The notes under the pieces were generated by a model that was not told the DNA's origin, did not search any database, and saw nothing but the letters and a program-made list of their open reading frames with translations. This document shows, piece by piece, positions 50,832 through 59,733 of a stretch of DNA of 64,000 nucleotides. Made by a program: the position numbers and the translations under genes. Numbering within the stretch: the first letter of the stretch is position 1; each line of letters begins with the position of its first letter. The stretch lies in the NCBI GenBank assembly GCA_016212855.1, contig JACRDP010000029.1:62001-126000 (forward strand), read 5' to 3'. The DNA is from Elusimicrobiota bacterium (lineage in GTDB: Bacteria; Elusimicrobiota; Elusimicrobia; UBA1565; UBA9628).

Positions 50832-52903
50832 TCATCCGCGGCGGGACGGTGTTCGACGGGGCGGGGAGCCCGCGCCGCCGCGCCGATGTCGGCGTGCGCG
50901 CGGGCCGCGTGGTTCGCGTCGCCGAAAGCGTCACCGAGCCCGCGGCCGAGACCGTGGACGCGACGGGCCTGTGGGTGGCGCCGGGCTTCGTGGACATCCA
51001 CACCCACTACGACGTCGAGGTCGAGATCGCCCCCGGGCTCACCGAGTCCACCCGGCACGGCGTGACGAGTGTCGTGATGGGCAACTGCAGCCTGTCGTTG
51101 ACGGTGGGCGCGCCCCAGGACCTGGCCGACATTTTCCTGCGCGTCGAGAACATCCCCGGCCCGCTCGTGCGCCGCTGGCTGAGCGAGACCGCCGGCTGGA
51201 GCGGACCCGACGAGTATTTCGAGCATCTGGCGGCTTTGCCGCTCGGCCCCAACGTCGCCGCTTTGCTCGGCCACAGCGCTCTGCGCGCTTCGGTGATGGG
51301 CCTGGAGCGCAGCCTCCGCGAATTCGCGACGCCGCGCGAGCTCGAGCGCATGGAAGACCTCGCCGCGACCGCCTTCGAGGCCGGCGCGCTCGGCATCTCG
51401 GTGGACATGGTGCCGTGGCACATGATGAGCGGCAAGTTCGCCGGACGCACCGTGCCCTCCCAGCACGCCGGCTTCACGGAGTACGCGCGTCTGGCCGAGC
51501 TGTGCCGAAGACACGACCGGGTTTTCCAGGTGACGCCCAACCCTCAAAAGCCTTGGACGATATTTTGGATATTGTGGCTCGCGATGGGAGCGTTCCGCTC
51601 ACCGTTACGAGTCACCATCCTCACCGCCCTCGACGCCGTTCACAACCGCTGGCTCTGGCGTCTCTTCCCGATCTGTTTGTTCGTTTTCAATCGAATCTTG
51701 GGCTGCAACATAAGGTTCCAGACCTTGACCGAGCCGTTCACCATGCGCGCCGACGGTCCGTTGACGCCGCTGTTCGAAGAGTTCCCGGCCGGCGTCATGC
51801 TCAACGATTTGGCCGCCTCCGACGCGCGAAAGGCCCTTTGGCGCAATCCCCGCTTCCGCGCGCAGTTCCGGCACGAATGGCTCCATCATCCCTTCCGTAC
51901 CTTCCACCGCGATCTTTCGTTGATGACCGTGATCGGAGCGCCCGATCCGTCCTTGGTCGGGAAGCACTTCGCCTTGCTCGCCGAGCGCCGCTGCTCCGAT
52001 CCCCTCGATCTCTTCATGGACCTTCTGCGCGATTACGACGTCGACCTGCGCTGGGAGGCCACCGGCGCCAACGACCGCCCCGGCCCGCGCCGCGCCTTGC
52101 TCTCGCACCCTCACATTTTGCCCGGCTTCACCGACGCCGGCGCCCACGTGCGCAACATCGGCTACTACGACGGCCCTCTCACGCTCCTCAAAGACGCCGT
52201 GCAAAGCGGCTTCATGACCCCCGAGCGCGCCATCTCCCGCTGCACCGGCGAGGCCGCCGCGTGGTTCCGTCTGGACGCGGGGCTCTTGAAAGAGGGTTCG
52301 CGCGCGAACATCATTCTTCTTGACCCCGCGCGACTGATGGATCCGCCCGCCGAGCCTCTCGAGATCGAGGACCCTCTGCTCGACGGCGCCCGCCGCATGG
52401 TCAAACGCCAGCATCCCGATCTGGTGAGACGCGTGTTCGTGAACGGGACGCTTCTCAAGCCCGTGCCGACGCTCGAGGCCGCGGCCCGCCTGCGCCGCTC
52501 GCGCCCCGACGACAGCCCCGAGCCGAGCCCGTTCGCGGAATATTGGGACGCCTTCCTCGTGAAGCATCGCGACCCGCGCAATATTTTCCTGCACTGCGTG
52601 GGCGTCGCTTTGTTCTACACCCCGCTCGCCGCGGTTCTTTTCGGAAGCAGTCCGTGGTGGCTGGCCCTGCTTCCTCTGTCCCAGCTCGCCGGCCTGCTCG
52701 GCCACGCCTTGTTCGAGCGGAGCCCGATCGATCCCTTCGACGCCGTGTTCACTTTGCGCGCCAGCTGGGCTCTCAATAAAATGTTCGTTCTGGTTCTCGC
52801 CGGCCGCTACCTCGCCCAGGCGGACCGCGCCGCCGCCCGCCTGGAAAAATGGCGCGCGAGCCGCCGGGCGCCGCGCCGCGCGCGGGAGGCCGTCCTTGCC
52901 TAG
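50819..52903 (+). CDS. D-aminoacylase-like amidohydrolase fused to a DUF962 (Mpo1-like) membrane domain
   Basis: A 694-residue fusion. Residues about 1-550 are an amidohydrolase family 3 / N-acyl-D-amino-acid deacylase (LIIRGGTVFDGAGSPRRRADVGV, APGFVDIHTHYD metal ligands, VVMGNCSLSL, HPHILPGFTDAGAHVRN, ANIILLDP). The last about 130 residues form a DUF962/Mpo1-type domain (FAEYWDAFLVKHRDPRNIFLHCVGVALFYTPLAAVLF, LGHALFERSPIDPFDAVFTLRASW) with conserved His and membrane helices. Yeast Mpo1 is an iron-dependent oxygenase of 2-hydroxy fatty acids. The combination suggests hydrolysis and oxidation of an acyl-amide or lipid. GTG start at 50819 overlaps the previous gene. Confidence 0.85.
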   Translation: MLDLIIRGGTVFDGAGSPRRRADVGVRAGRVVRVAESVTEPAAETVDATGLWVAPGFVDIHTHYDVEVEIAPGLTESTRHGVTSVVMGNCSLSLTVGAPQDLADIFLRVENIPGPLVRRWLSETAGWSGPDEYFEHLAALPLGPNVAALLGHSALRASVMGLERSLREFATPRELERMEDLAATAFEAGALGISVDMVPWHMMSGKFAGRTVPSQHAGFTEYARLAELCRRHDRVFQVTPNPQKPWTIFWILWLAMGAFRSPLRVTILTALDAVHNRWLWRLFPICLFVFNRILGCNIRFQTLTEPFTMRADGPLTPLFEEFPAGVMLNDLAASDARKALWRNPRFRAQFRHEWLHHPFRTFHRDLSLMTVIGAPDPSLVGKHFALLAERRCSDPLDLFMDLLRDYDVDLRWEATGANDRPGPRRALLSHPHILPGFTDAGAHVRNIGYYDGPLTLLKDAVQSGFMTPERAISRCTGEAAAWFRLDAGLLKEGSRANIILLDPARLMDPPAEPLEIEDPLLDGARRMVKRQHPDLVRRVFVNGTLLKPVPTLEAAARLRRSRPDDSPEPSPFAEYWDAFLVKHRDPRNIFLHCVGVALFYTPLAAVLFGSSPWWLALLPLSQLAGLLGHALFERSPIDPFDAVFTLRASWALNKMFVLVLAGRYLAQADRAAARLEKWRASRRAPRRAREAVLA

Positions 52904-53486
52904 GCGCATCGCCCTGACGGCCGCGGTGATGACCGCGATCAGCGCCGCCTACATTATTGTTAATCATATTCATCTCCGCGCACCGGTTCTCCTTCCGTTG
53001 TCTTTCGTCGACCGTGCCGTTGCGTTCTCCCCGTGGGCCATGCCGGTGTACCTGTCCCATTTTATTTTCCTGCCCATTGCCTTGCTGACCGCGCGTTCTG
53101 AATCCGTCTTCTTCCGCGGCCTCAAGGCCATGGCGATCGCGACCGCGCTCGCCTGCGTCGTCTTCGTCGCTTACCCCACGACCTTTCCGCGCGTCGAGTC
53201 CGCGGGCTTCTGGTTCGGCCTCCTCAACTTCATCGACACCCCCGCGAACTGCTTTCCGTCGCTGCACGTCGCCATGGCCGCGATCGCCGCGTGGGTCCTC
53301 CATGACGACGGCCGCCCTTGGGCCCCGGCCGCCGCCGTCTGGGCGGCCGCGATCATCGCCTCGACCGTCCTGGTCAAGCAGCACTACGCCGTCGACTCTG
53401 GAGGGGGCCTGCTTCTCGCCGCTTTATCAGCGCGCCTGGCCTCGCGGCCCGCGCCCGAACCCGTGCCCGCCGGAGAACCCGCATGA
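52896..53486 (+). CDS. PAP2-superfamily membrane phosphatase/transferase
   Basis: A 196-residue membrane protein with six predicted helices and the PAP2 active-site segments NCFPSLHVAMAAIAAW and KQHYAVDSGGGLLL (SxxH and HxxxD). The FPSLH/HYxxD arrangement is like the inositolphosphoceramide-synthase/Aur1-type PAP2 group. It would dephosphorylate or transfer a lipid phosphate head group. The likely start is TTG 52896 with GGGAGG upstream, overlapping the preceding stop; ATG 52929 is the alternative. The stop overlaps the next ATG (ATGA). Confidence 0.8.
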   Translation: MPRRIALTAAVMTAISAAYIIVNHIHLRAPVLLPLSFVDRAVAFSPWAMPVYLSHFIFLPIALLTARSESVFFRGLKAMAIATALACVVFVAYPTTFPRVESAGFWFGLLNFIDTPANCFPSLHVAMAAIAAWVLHDDGRPWAPAAAVWAAAIIASTVLVKQHYAVDSGGGLLLAALSARLASRPAPEPVPAGEPA

Positions 53487-54664
53487 ACTCAGCCTTGCTT
53501 CAGCGCCACTCGAAGTCCCTGCTCGACGACTCGCAGACGATGCGTAAGCTCGCTCTGAATCATTCCCGCAACAAGGCGCAGGACCACACGCGCCTGATGG
53601 ACGAGGCCGCGGCCGCCTTCAAATACGAGGACTGTCGAGACGAAATGTGGAACCCGGAGCAGTTCTCTTTGCTCCACGGCACCCCGCTGTGGGAGCAGTG
53701 CACGCCCGCCCAGCGCGTTCTGCTGAATCAACTGTACTGGGTCGCTTATTATGCGCAGATCATCTCCGCCGAGATCGCCACCATCCTCCTCAATCAAACC
53801 GCCGGCGCGGGCCTCTATACCTTGGAGGACTTCCGCCCCGTGTGCGACACGCTCGACCTGGAGACCTCGCAGGAGCGCGCGCACATCAACGCCTTCAAGA
53901 AGGTCGCCGAGGAAGTCGAGCAGAAGGTGTTCGGCGAGCGCATCTTCACCTACCCGATGCGCTCGATGTACGCGCAGACCATGGTGTTCGCCGACACGAA
54001 CCAGATCAAGGACTACTGGCGAAATCTGCAGCTGCGTTTTTACACGCAGCTGTCCGCGGGCAACGCCTTCATCGGCTGCCAATATTTCACCGTGCGCGGC
54101 ATCCGCACCCTCAACGGCAAGATCGTCCAGCACGCGCTCTCGCGCTACTACATGACGCACCCGGACCAGGACAACGCGCCGATCCCCTCGAAGATCAGCT
54201 ACTTCCACTTCATGGACGAGTCCTACCACTTCAACAGCTCGGGCATCGTCTCCCACGACGTGGTCAAGACGCTCAAGGCGCCGACCGCCTTCGAACGCTT
54301 CGTCGCCAACAAGACCTTGGCCGGCTGCCAGGAAGACCATTTCCACTTCTCCTCGGCGATCAACGGCATCTTCTGGTACGACCCGGCTTTGTTCGGCGCG
54401 ATCTACAAAGTCCTGCGCTCGCCCGCCTTCGGGCTCGACGACGGCGGCGCTCGCCTCATGCTCGAGGCCTGCTTCGCCCGCGACAACGACGGCGTCCAGG
54501 CGAGCTATCGCACGCACCGCGAAGCGGTGCACTCCTACAAGGCCTACCTGGCCGACCTTTCCCACGTCTCGGCGCACAACAAAGAGATGCGCCGGATGTC
54601 CGCGAGCGACGTTCCCGGCTACCTGGCGCGCAACCGCGCGGCCCTGGCCCGCTTCCGCCCATGA
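53483..54664 (+). CDS. AurF-like di-iron oxygenase
   Basis: A 393-residue ferritin-like protein. Probable iron ligands follow the p-aminobenzoate N-oxygenase AurF spacing: E97 (SAEIATILL), E131xxH134 (QERAHINAF), and later ESYHFNSSG and CQEDHFHFSS. AurF-type enzymes oxidise amines to hydroxylamine or nitro groups, while relatives hydroxylate carbon. Which reaction occurs here cannot be told. The ferredoxin gene directly downstream (ATGA overlap) is a plausible electron donor. Confidence 0.75.
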   Translation: MNSALLQRHSKSLLDDSQTMRKLALNHSRNKAQDHTRLMDEAAAAFKYEDCRDEMWNPEQFSLLHGTPLWEQCTPAQRVLLNQLYWVAYYAQIISAEIATILLNQTAGAGLYTLEDFRPVCDTLDLETSQERAHINAFKKVAEEVEQKVFGERIFTYPMRSMYAQTMVFADTNQIKDYWRNLQLRFYTQLSAGNAFIGCQYFTVRGIRTLNGKIVQHALSRYYMTHPDQDNAPIPSKISYFHFMDESYHFNSSGIVSHDVVKTLKAPTAFERFVANKTLAGCQEDHFHFSSAINGIFWYDPALFGAIYKVLRSPAFGLDDGGARLMLEACFARDNDGVQASYRTHREAVHSYKAYLADLSHVSAHNKEMRRMSASDVPGYLARNRAALARFRP

Positions 54665-54969
54665 CCGAGACCTACGAGGTCGACTTCGGCGCGCTCGGCA
54701 AGGTGGAAGGCCGCCTGCCCCACGGCGCGTGCCTGTCCGAAGTCCTGACCATCGAGAACTCGCCTCTTCTTTTCGGCTGCCGCACCGGCATCTGCGGCAC
54801 CTGCATCGCCCGCGTCGACGCCAAGGGCGGAACCTTGCCGCCGCCGACCGAGGACGAAAAAGACGTGCTCTCCCTTTTATGCCCGAACGAACCGAAGGCG
54901 CGCTTGGCCTGCCAGATCAAGCTGAGCGCCGACCTCACGATCGAACCCATCAAGCTGACCCGCGACTGA
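54661..54969 (+). CDS. [2Fe-2S] plant-type ferredoxin
   Basis: A 102-residue ferredoxin with the plant-type cluster motif LFGCRTGICGTC...LLCPNEPKARLAC (four cysteines C-x4-C-x2-C-xn-C). It is probably the shared electron carrier for the two Rieske oxygenases and the di-iron enzymes of the operon, since no other small carrier and no reductase is encoded. The stop overlaps the next start (CTGA). Confidence 0.9.
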   Translation: MTETYEVDFGALGKVEGRLPHGACLSEVLTIENSPLLFGCRTGICGTCIARVDAKGGTLPPPTEDEKDVLSLLCPNEPKARLACQIKLSADLTIEPIKLTRD

Positions 54970-55982
54970 GCCTCAAGCGGTTCTGGCAGGTCGCGTGCCG
55001 CTCTTCGGAGCTGCGCGCGGACCGCCCTTTGCCGGCCGTGGTCTTCGGCGAGCATCTCGCGCTGTACCGCGGCCCGGACGGCGCGCCCGTCGCCGCGCAG
55101 GACCGCTGCCTGCATCGCGCGGGCATGCTGTCGAAAGGCGCGGTGCGAGACGGCTGTCTCGAATGCCCCTATCACGGCTGGACCTACGGCTCGCAGGGCA
55201 AGCTCGAGCGGGTTCCGTCGATGGGCGACGCCTCCGCTCCGGGCGGACGGCGCCTGCCCGGCCCCGAGGCGCTCGAGCGCGACGGCTACGTGTACGTCCG
55301 CTTCGAACTCGGCCCCGAGAACTTCGAGCCTTTCCGTATGCCGCATTGGGGGGAGAAGGGCTGGGGGCATGTCCGGCTGACGAATGTTTTCAAGAACGAC
55401 GTGACGAACTGCGTGGAGAACTTCGTGGATATTCCGCACACATCCTTCGTTCACCGCGGTTTATTCCGGTCCCCGAAGCGTCAGAAGCTCACGGCTTCGG
55501 TTGAACGCGCAAACGGCTCCGTGGTGACTCGCTATCACGGCGAGACGGATAATTTGGGGATCTACTCGTGGTTCCTGAACCCGAGCGGTCGGGAGATTTC
55601 GCATGTGGATTCGTTTCACATGCCGAACGTGACGTGCGTGGAATACGAGTTCGGTCCCCGGCGCCGGTTCGTGATCACCTCCCAATCCGTTCCCGCCGAA
55701 GGCGGGAAAACGACGGTGCACACCGATTTGGCCTACGATTACGGAATCTGGAACTGGATCGCGGGCCCGTTGGTCCGGCGCGCCGGCCAGGCCGTCATCG
55801 ATCAAGATTTGGAAATCCTCGCCGCTCAGCAGGAAGTGATGCGCCGCACGCCGGGAGAATTCTCCCACTCGCCCGCGGACGTCATCCATGTGATGATCGA
55901 ATCCGTCCGCCGCGATCTCGAGGCGGGGCGTGACCCGCGGCGGTTGCCCGGCATGTCCCAGGAGATAGAATTTTGGGTTTAG
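54966..55982 (+). CDS. Rieske non-haem iron oxygenase (first)
   Basis: A 338-residue oxygenase alpha-subunit-type protein. Rieske [2Fe-2S] motif CLHRAGML...CLECPYHGW, then the mononuclear iron site NCVENFVDIPHTSFVH (His-His plus Asp further on). It resembles the single-component Rieske hydroxylases that act on aromatic, steroid or amine substrates. Homology begins at LKRFWQVACRSSEL. The only start-like codon there is CTG 54966, which overlaps the ferredoxin stop as CTGA. ATG 54879 is in frame but would overlap the ferredoxin by 91 nt. Confidence 0.87.
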   Translation: MSLKRFWQVACRSSELRADRPLPAVVFGEHLALYRGPDGAPVAAQDRCLHRAGMLSKGAVRDGCLECPYHGWTYGSQGKLERVPSMGDASAPGGRRLPGPEALERDGYVYVRFELGPENFEPFRMPHWGEKGWGHVRLTNVFKNDVTNCVENFVDIPHTSFVHRGLFRSPKRQKLTASVERANGSVVTRYHGETDNLGIYSWFLNPSGREISHVDSFHMPNVTCVEYEFGPRRRFVITSQSVPAEGGKTTVHTDLAYDYGIWNWIAGPLVRRAGQAVIDQDLEILAAQQEVMRRTPGEFSHSPADVIHVMIESVRRDLEAGRDPRRLPGMSQEIEFWV

Positions 55983-56689
55983 GCGCCGCCAGCCGTCACG
56001 TCGCAGGGCCTGCTATCCTCAAGGATAGTCGTCCTTCGGACGTCCGTCCGGGTTCATCGTTCATGCGGATGCTCGATCGTACCGCCGCCGAATGGTTGAT
56101 GGATATTTCCGGTTTATTCGTACAATCCGTCGCCGTTCCCGCCGCCGCGATTTATCTTGCCTCGGTTTGTCGCGGCACAGCGCCCCGCTATTCCGGAGCG
56201 CTTCATTTTTCGTGGGCTTGGGCGTTCCTTCTCAATTTCGTCGTCGTCGATTATCTGTACTACTGGAACCATCGTCTTCTCCACGGGCCGTTGTGGCGCT
56301 GGCACGCCGCCCACCACACCGCCAAGTCCATGGACGTCCTCATCACCAGCCGCAACACGCTGTGGACCCCGATCCTGATCGTTTATATTTGGGCCAACGC
56401 CGCGTTCCTGTATCTCCTCGCCGATCCGACGCCGTATCTCGCCGCCGTCGCGGTCTCCTCGCTTTTGGACGTGTGGCGCCACAGCGGCTTCGGCCGTTTC
56501 TCCAACGGAGTTCTCATCACGCCGGCCGACCACTCCTGGCATCACGGTTCCGGCCTCCCGAACGAAAACTTCGGCGCGAATTTCGCGCTGTGGGATCGCC
56601 TGCACGGCACGTATCGTAAAGGCGAAGCCCCGAAATCTTTGGGCCTCGAGCTCGAGGACAGTTTGTGGAAGAAGCTGGTGATGCCGTGA
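55973..56689 (+). CDS. Fatty-acid-hydroxylase/sterol-desaturase-family membrane di-iron protein
   Basis: A membrane protein of up to 238 residues with the histidine boxes of the family: HRLLH, HAAHH and HSWHH (plus HSGF between), which bind two irons. Family members hydroxylate or desaturate lipids and carotenoids. The start is uncertain. TTG 55973 has AGGAG 7 nt upstream and overlaps the Rieske stop, while ATG 56063 removes a 30-residue N-terminus that looks non-native and contains a short hairpin. GTGA couples it to the next gene. Confidence 0.83.
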   Translation: MGLGAASRHVAGPAILKDSRPSDVRPGSSFMRMLDRTAAEWLMDISGLFVQSVAVPAAAIYLASVCRGTAPRYSGALHFSWAWAFLLNFVVVDYLYYWNHRLLHGPLWRWHAAHHTAKSMDVLITSRNTLWTPILIVYIWANAAFLYLLADPTPYLAAVAVSSLLDVWRHSGFGRFSNGVLITPADHSWHHGSGLPNENFGANFALWDRLHGTYRKGEAPKSLGLELEDSLWKKLVMP

Positions 56690-57309
56690 CCCTTAAAAGT
56701 TATATGGCCATGCTCTTCCCCGCAATATTGTTGGCCACCATCGGATTCTCCGCCGTTAAACTGTCCGTTCTTGGAACGCTGTCCGCCGTTTATCTCTTGC
56801 CGGTTTTGGTTTACCGTTGTTTCGTCGTTCTCTATCCGTTGGAGCTCGGCCTCTCGAACATGGCGGAGAAGAAGTTCTCCCCGTGGTGGGCCAGCCATCA
56901 GATCCAGCTCCTCTACACCGCCGTTCCAGTTCTCGAAGCCGTGCTGCGCATGATCCCCGGCGCCTACAGCGCCTGGCTCCGGTTGTGGGGGAGCCGCATC
57001 GGTTCTTCCGTGTATTGGACCCCGCGCATGGAGATCCATGACCGCGGTTTATTGAATATCGGCGACAACGTGATCTTCGGCCATAAGGTTGAATTGTACG
57101 GCCACACGGTCACTCCCAAGCGCTCGCGTCTCTTGCTCTACACCGGCCTCGTCACCGTCGGCTCCGGCGCCTTCGTCGGCGCCGGCTCAAGACTCGCCCC
57201 CGGCGTCGTCATCGAGCCCGGCGCCGTCGTTCCGATTTTGACCGACCTGTACATGAACGCCCGTTTTCCCATGACCAAGGAGGAGCTCGATGCGCCGCGT
57301 CCTGCTTGA
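56686..57309 (+). CDS. Membrane-anchored left-handed beta-helix (acyltransferase-like) protein
   Basis: A 207-residue protein. The N-terminal third has two hydrophobic helices (MLFPAILLATIGFSAVKLSVLGTLSAVYLLPVLVYRCFVVLYP). The C-terminal part shows hexapeptide turns of a left-handed beta-helix (RIGSSVYWTPRMEIHDRGLLNIGDNVIFGHKVELYGHTV...TVGSGAFVGAGSRLAPGVVIEPGAVV). This architecture is shared with acyl- or acetyltransferases, but the catalytic His is not certain. GTG 56686 overlaps the preceding stop. Confidence 0.72.
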   Translation: MTLKSYMAMLFPAILLATIGFSAVKLSVLGTLSAVYLLPVLVYRCFVVLYPLELGLSNMAEKKFSPWWASHQIQLLYTAVPVLEAVLRMIPGAYSAWLRLWGSRIGSSVYWTPRMEIHDRGLLNIGDNVIFGHKVELYGHTVTPKRSRLLLYTGLVTVGSGAFVGAGSRLAPGVVIEPGAVVPILTDLYMNARFPMTKEELDAPRPA

Positions 57310-58861
57310 GCTCGCCCGGGCCGCGGCCCTTCTGGCCGGCGTGAAAGAGCGCCTCGCCTTCGAGCGCGCCCTGCGCGACCCGCGCAAAGCGCAGGACGCG
57401 GTGCTTGCCCGCGTCCTGAAAAGCCTCTCCGAGACGAGCTACGGCCGCGAGCGAGGTCTGAAGCCCGAGGACGACTACGCCTCCTTCGCCGCGAAACTCC
57501 CGATCGTCGATTACGACGCGCTGAAGCCGTACGTCGAAGAGCAGAAATCGACCGAGGCCTCCATCCTGTTCGAAGGGTCCGCGCGTTTCTACGAGCGCAC
57601 CTCCGGCAGCTCCGGCGGGAGCAAGGATATCCCGTACGGCGACCGGCTGTGGTCGTCCTTCCAGCGCGCGTTCTCGCTGTGGCTCGGCGATCTTCTCCTC
57701 AACGGCCCGCGGCTCAAGACCGGCCGGTGTTGGATCTCGGTGTCGCCCTGGGCCGAGCCGGGCAAGAAAACCGCGAAGGGCGTGCGCATCGGCCTCGACG
57801 ACGACGGCGAGTACGTGAAGGGCTGGCTCGGCAAGGTCCTGCGGCTGTTCTGGACGGTCCCGAGCGCGGTCCGCCACATCTGCGACCCCGACGAGTACAA
57901 GCTCGCCGTCGCGACCTATCTGCTGGCCGACGCCGAGCTGGAGATCGTCTCGGTCTGGAACCCGACCTTGTTCCTGCTCATGCTCGACACGATCGTCGAC
58001 TCGCGCGACGTCCTGCTCAAGCGGCTCGCCCAGAGAGGGACGGGCGCCGCGCGTCTGGACGCGCTGTGTTCCGCCCTGAGCGCGCCGGCGCGCAAGGACG
58101 TGGACTGGGGCCTGGTCTGGCCGGAGCTGAAGCTGATCTCGTCCTGGGACATGGCCGAAGCCGCCCGCCCCGCCGCCGCCCTCGCCGCGCTGTTTCCGCA
58201 CGCCTCGTTCCAGGGCAAGGGCCACCTCGCCACCGAGTCACCGGTCACCATACCGTGGATCGATTCCTGCTTCTGCCTGCCGCTCGTCGATTCCGTGTTC
58301 TTCGAGTTCGCCGACGCGTCCGGAAAAATACTGCGCCTGCACGAGCTGAAGACGGGCGCCGAGTACGACCTCATCGTCACGCCCGAAGGCGGCTTCGCCC
58401 GCTACCGCCTGGGCGACCGCGTGCTCGTGACGGATCGCCACCAGGCCACGCCCGCTCTCGCGTTGGCCGGCCGCTGCGACGACGTCTGCGATCTGGCGGG
58501 GGAGAAGCTCGACGCCCGCTTCGTGACGAAGGCGCTCGACACGGTGTGCCCCGGCGCGGCGTTTAGGACCTTGGTGCCCGTCCACGAGGATGGGCGAACC
58601 GGCCGCTACGCGCTCGTGCTCGATCATGGCGCCTGCTCGCCCGAGGCGCTCGACGAGGCCCTGCGCCTGTCGCCGCTGTACGACCACGCCCGTTCGCTCG
58701 GCCAGTTGTCCGCGCCGACGGTGAGCGTTCGGCCCGACGCGGCCGAGCGCTTCGGCCGCTTCTTCGCCGCGCGCGGCGCGCGCTGGGGGGGCGTCAAGCA
58801 GAACGCCCTCGTGCGCGATCCCGAGCACGGCCGCGAGCTGGCCCGGAGCCTCGATCTATGA
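57290..58861 (+). CDS. GH3-family acyl-adenylating enzyme
   Basis: A 523-residue member of the GH3 auxin-responsive family, ANL-type acyl-acid amido synthetases. ATP-binding motif TSGSSGGSKDIPY, the GRCDDVCDLAGEKLD and YRLGDRV segments typical of GH3, and a C-terminal domain. GH3 enzymes activate a carboxylate with ATP and join it to an amine or amino acid. In this operon it may form the acyl-amide that is further oxidised, or activate a fatty acid. It overlaps the previous gene by 20 nt and the next by ATGA. Confidence 0.85.
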   Translation: MRRVLLELARAAALLAGVKERLAFERALRDPRKAQDAVLARVLKSLSETSYGRERGLKPEDDYASFAAKLPIVDYDALKPYVEEQKSTEASILFEGSARFYERTSGSSGGSKDIPYGDRLWSSFQRAFSLWLGDLLLNGPRLKTGRCWISVSPWAEPGKKTAKGVRIGLDDDGEYVKGWLGKVLRLFWTVPSAVRHICDPDEYKLAVATYLLADAELEIVSVWNPTLFLLMLDTIVDSRDVLLKRLAQRGTGAARLDALCSALSAPARKDVDWGLVWPELKLISSWDMAEAARPAAALAALFPHASFQGKGHLATESPVTIPWIDSCFCLPLVDSVFFEFADASGKILRLHELKTGAEYDLIVTPEGGFARYRLGDRVLVTDRHQATPALALAGRCDDVCDLAGEKLDARFVTKALDTVCPGAAFRTLVPVHEDGRTGRYALVLDHGACSPEALDEALRLSPLYDHARSLGQLSAPTVSVRPDAAERFGRFFAARGARWGGVKQNALVRDPEHGRELARSLDL

Positions 58862-59733
58862 AGACTATGCAGACGGTCAAAGAGACCGGCGCGTTGCTCG
58901 GCCTGTACGTCGGCCTCGGCAGCCGCGCCCCGCGCGTGTACGACCTGCTCTCCGAGCACAATCAGCTCGGCGAGAAGACCCTTTTCTTGAACCTGGGCTA
59001 CTGGGACGGACCTCAATCCTACGACGACGGCTGCCGCCGCCTGGCCGAAGTGCTGGGCGAGGCCGCGAAGCTCGGCCCCGGCGACGATCTCGTGGACTGC
59101 GGCTACGGCTTCGGCGACCAGGATTTTTACTGGGCCGAGCGCTTCAAGCCCAAGAGCATCATCGGCCTGAACATCACCGCCTCCCAGGTCGTCCGCGCCC
59201 GCGCGCGCTGCGCCGAACGGGGACTGAGTGGCCGCGTGGACTTGCGCGAGGGCTCAGCGACCGTGATGCCGCTGAAAGACGAGACCGCTCACAAGGTGAC
59301 CGCGCTCGAAACCGCTTTCCATTACCACACGCGCGAAGACTTCTTCCGCGAGGCCTTCCGCGTCCTCAAGCCGGGCGGCCGTCTGGCGACCGCCGACATC
59401 ATTCCGAAGGCGGGACTGCGCCGCAGCCTTAAAATAGTCGTCGGCGACTGGTTCGGCCGCCGCTTCTGGCAGATTCCTTCCGCGAACATGTACGACAGCG
59501 TCGCGTACCGGCGCAAGCTCGAGGCCGCGGGCTTCGTCAATGTCAAGATCAAGAGCATCGCCGACCGCGTGTATCCCGGCTTCCGCGATTGCGCGCGCGT
59601 GCGGCTTCAGGCGCCGGAAATCCGCGAGCGCATGAACCCGCTCATCGCTTTCTTCTTCAAGGCGTCGCTCGATGAGATGGCCGGGCCCGGCGGTCCCGAC
59701 TACATCTTGGCGACGGCGGACAAACCCGCATGA
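58858..59733 (+). CDS. Class I SAM-dependent methyltransferase
   Basis: A 291-residue methyltransferase with motif I DLVDCGYGFGDQDFYW, the acidic loop around GLNITASQVVRARARC, motif post I HKVTALETAFHYHTREDFFREAFRVLKPGGRLATADI. The closest recognisable type is the small-molecule O- or C-methyltransferase group (erythromycin 3-O-methyltransferase, sterol or ubiquinone type). It is probably a tailoring enzyme. ATGA overlaps on both sides. Confidence 0.87.
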   Translation: MKTMQTVKETGALLGLYVGLGSRAPRVYDLLSEHNQLGEKTLFLNLGYWDGPQSYDDGCRRLAEVLGEAAKLGPGDDLVDCGYGFGDQDFYWAERFKPKSIIGLNITASQVVRARARCAERGLSGRVDLREGSATVMPLKDETAHKVTALETAFHYHTREDFFREAFRVLKPGGRLATADIIPKAGLRRSLKIVVGDWFGRRFWQIPSANMYDSVAYRRKLEAAGFVNVKIKSIADRVYPGFRDCARVRLQAPEIRERMNPLIAFFFKASLDEMAGPGGPDYILATADKPA

